Positions 64,000 to 64,000 of a DNA stretch of 64,000 nt are shown here, piece after piece. The stretch spans positions 121,261-185,260 of the forward strand of contig NZ_JADIJK010000008.1 in the NCBI RefSeq assembly GCF_017355205.1. Direction: 5' to 3'. Origin of the DNA: Bacillus sp. SD088. Lineage in GTDB: Bacteria; Bacillota; Bacilli; Bacillales; Bacillaceae_C. The stretch's first letter is position 1; the number at the start of each line of letters is the position of its first letter. The notes under the pieces were generated by a model that was not told where the DNA came from, searched no databases, and saw only the letters and a program-made list of their open reading frames with translations. The translations under genes were made by a program, and so were the position numbers.

Positions 64000-64000
64000 G

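Overview
The window is a low-GC Firmicutes chromosome segment. AGGAGG-type ribosome binding sites, TTG/GTG starts, ydbS/ydbT, OpuAC, LacI regulators, cre-like sites and a Bacillus-type iol pathway all point to Bacillaceae. The orphan OpuAC and very acidic lipoproteins hint at a salt-exposed member, but the genus cannot be named from sequence alone. Almost the whole window is carbohydrate uptake and catabolism, broken by small repeats and decayed genes.

Region by region. (1) 1-5600: the 3' end of a sugar-binding lipoprotein, an IS4-like fragment fused to a duplicated ydbT 3' end, an orphan glycine-betaine binding protein (opuAC), and the ydbS-ydbT membrane pair. (2) 5586-16510: two flavoproteins of identical length (524 aa) on either side of an LplB/LplC/LplA-type transporter, followed by a YesM/YesN-type two-component system. 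(3) 16511-18917: about 2.4 kb of decayed sequence, hairpins and the control region of the next cluster. (4) 18918-34319: a peptide-class (Dpp/Opp) ABC transporter and a HAD phosphatase-like protein, then a myo-inositol operon in the order iolG-B-C-J-A-D-E. A LacI regulator follows at 35407. (5) 36858-43858: a divergent LacI regulator, a CUT1 sugar transporter and a GH3 beta-glucosidase, with three GAAACGTTTC operators and a good promoter. (6) 43929-48840: CadA-like metal P-type ATPase, CadC-like repressor, a frameshifted flavin monooxygenase and an SCO-type lipoprotein. (7) 49097-56593: sulfatase and LacI remnants, then an operon combining an ADP-ribosylglycohydrolase-family enzyme, a CUT1 transporter and a PfkB/ribokinase-type sugar kinase; its LacI gene is a wreck. 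(8) 56922-63799: a third CUT1 transporter, an extra binding protein and two AraC-type regulators.

None of the CUT1/Lpl-type systems carries its own ATPase, so a shared MsmX-type ATPase encoded elsewhere must be assumed. Three families of short dispersed repeats (here R1, R2, R3) sit between genes. R3, with five copies or partial copies, twice begins at the stop codon of a permease gene.

The strongest candidates for undescribed biology are the paired-flavoprotein transporter locus, the ADP-ribosylglycohydrolase/ribokinase uptake operon, and the coupling of a peptide-class transporter plus HAD phosphatase to inositol catabolism.
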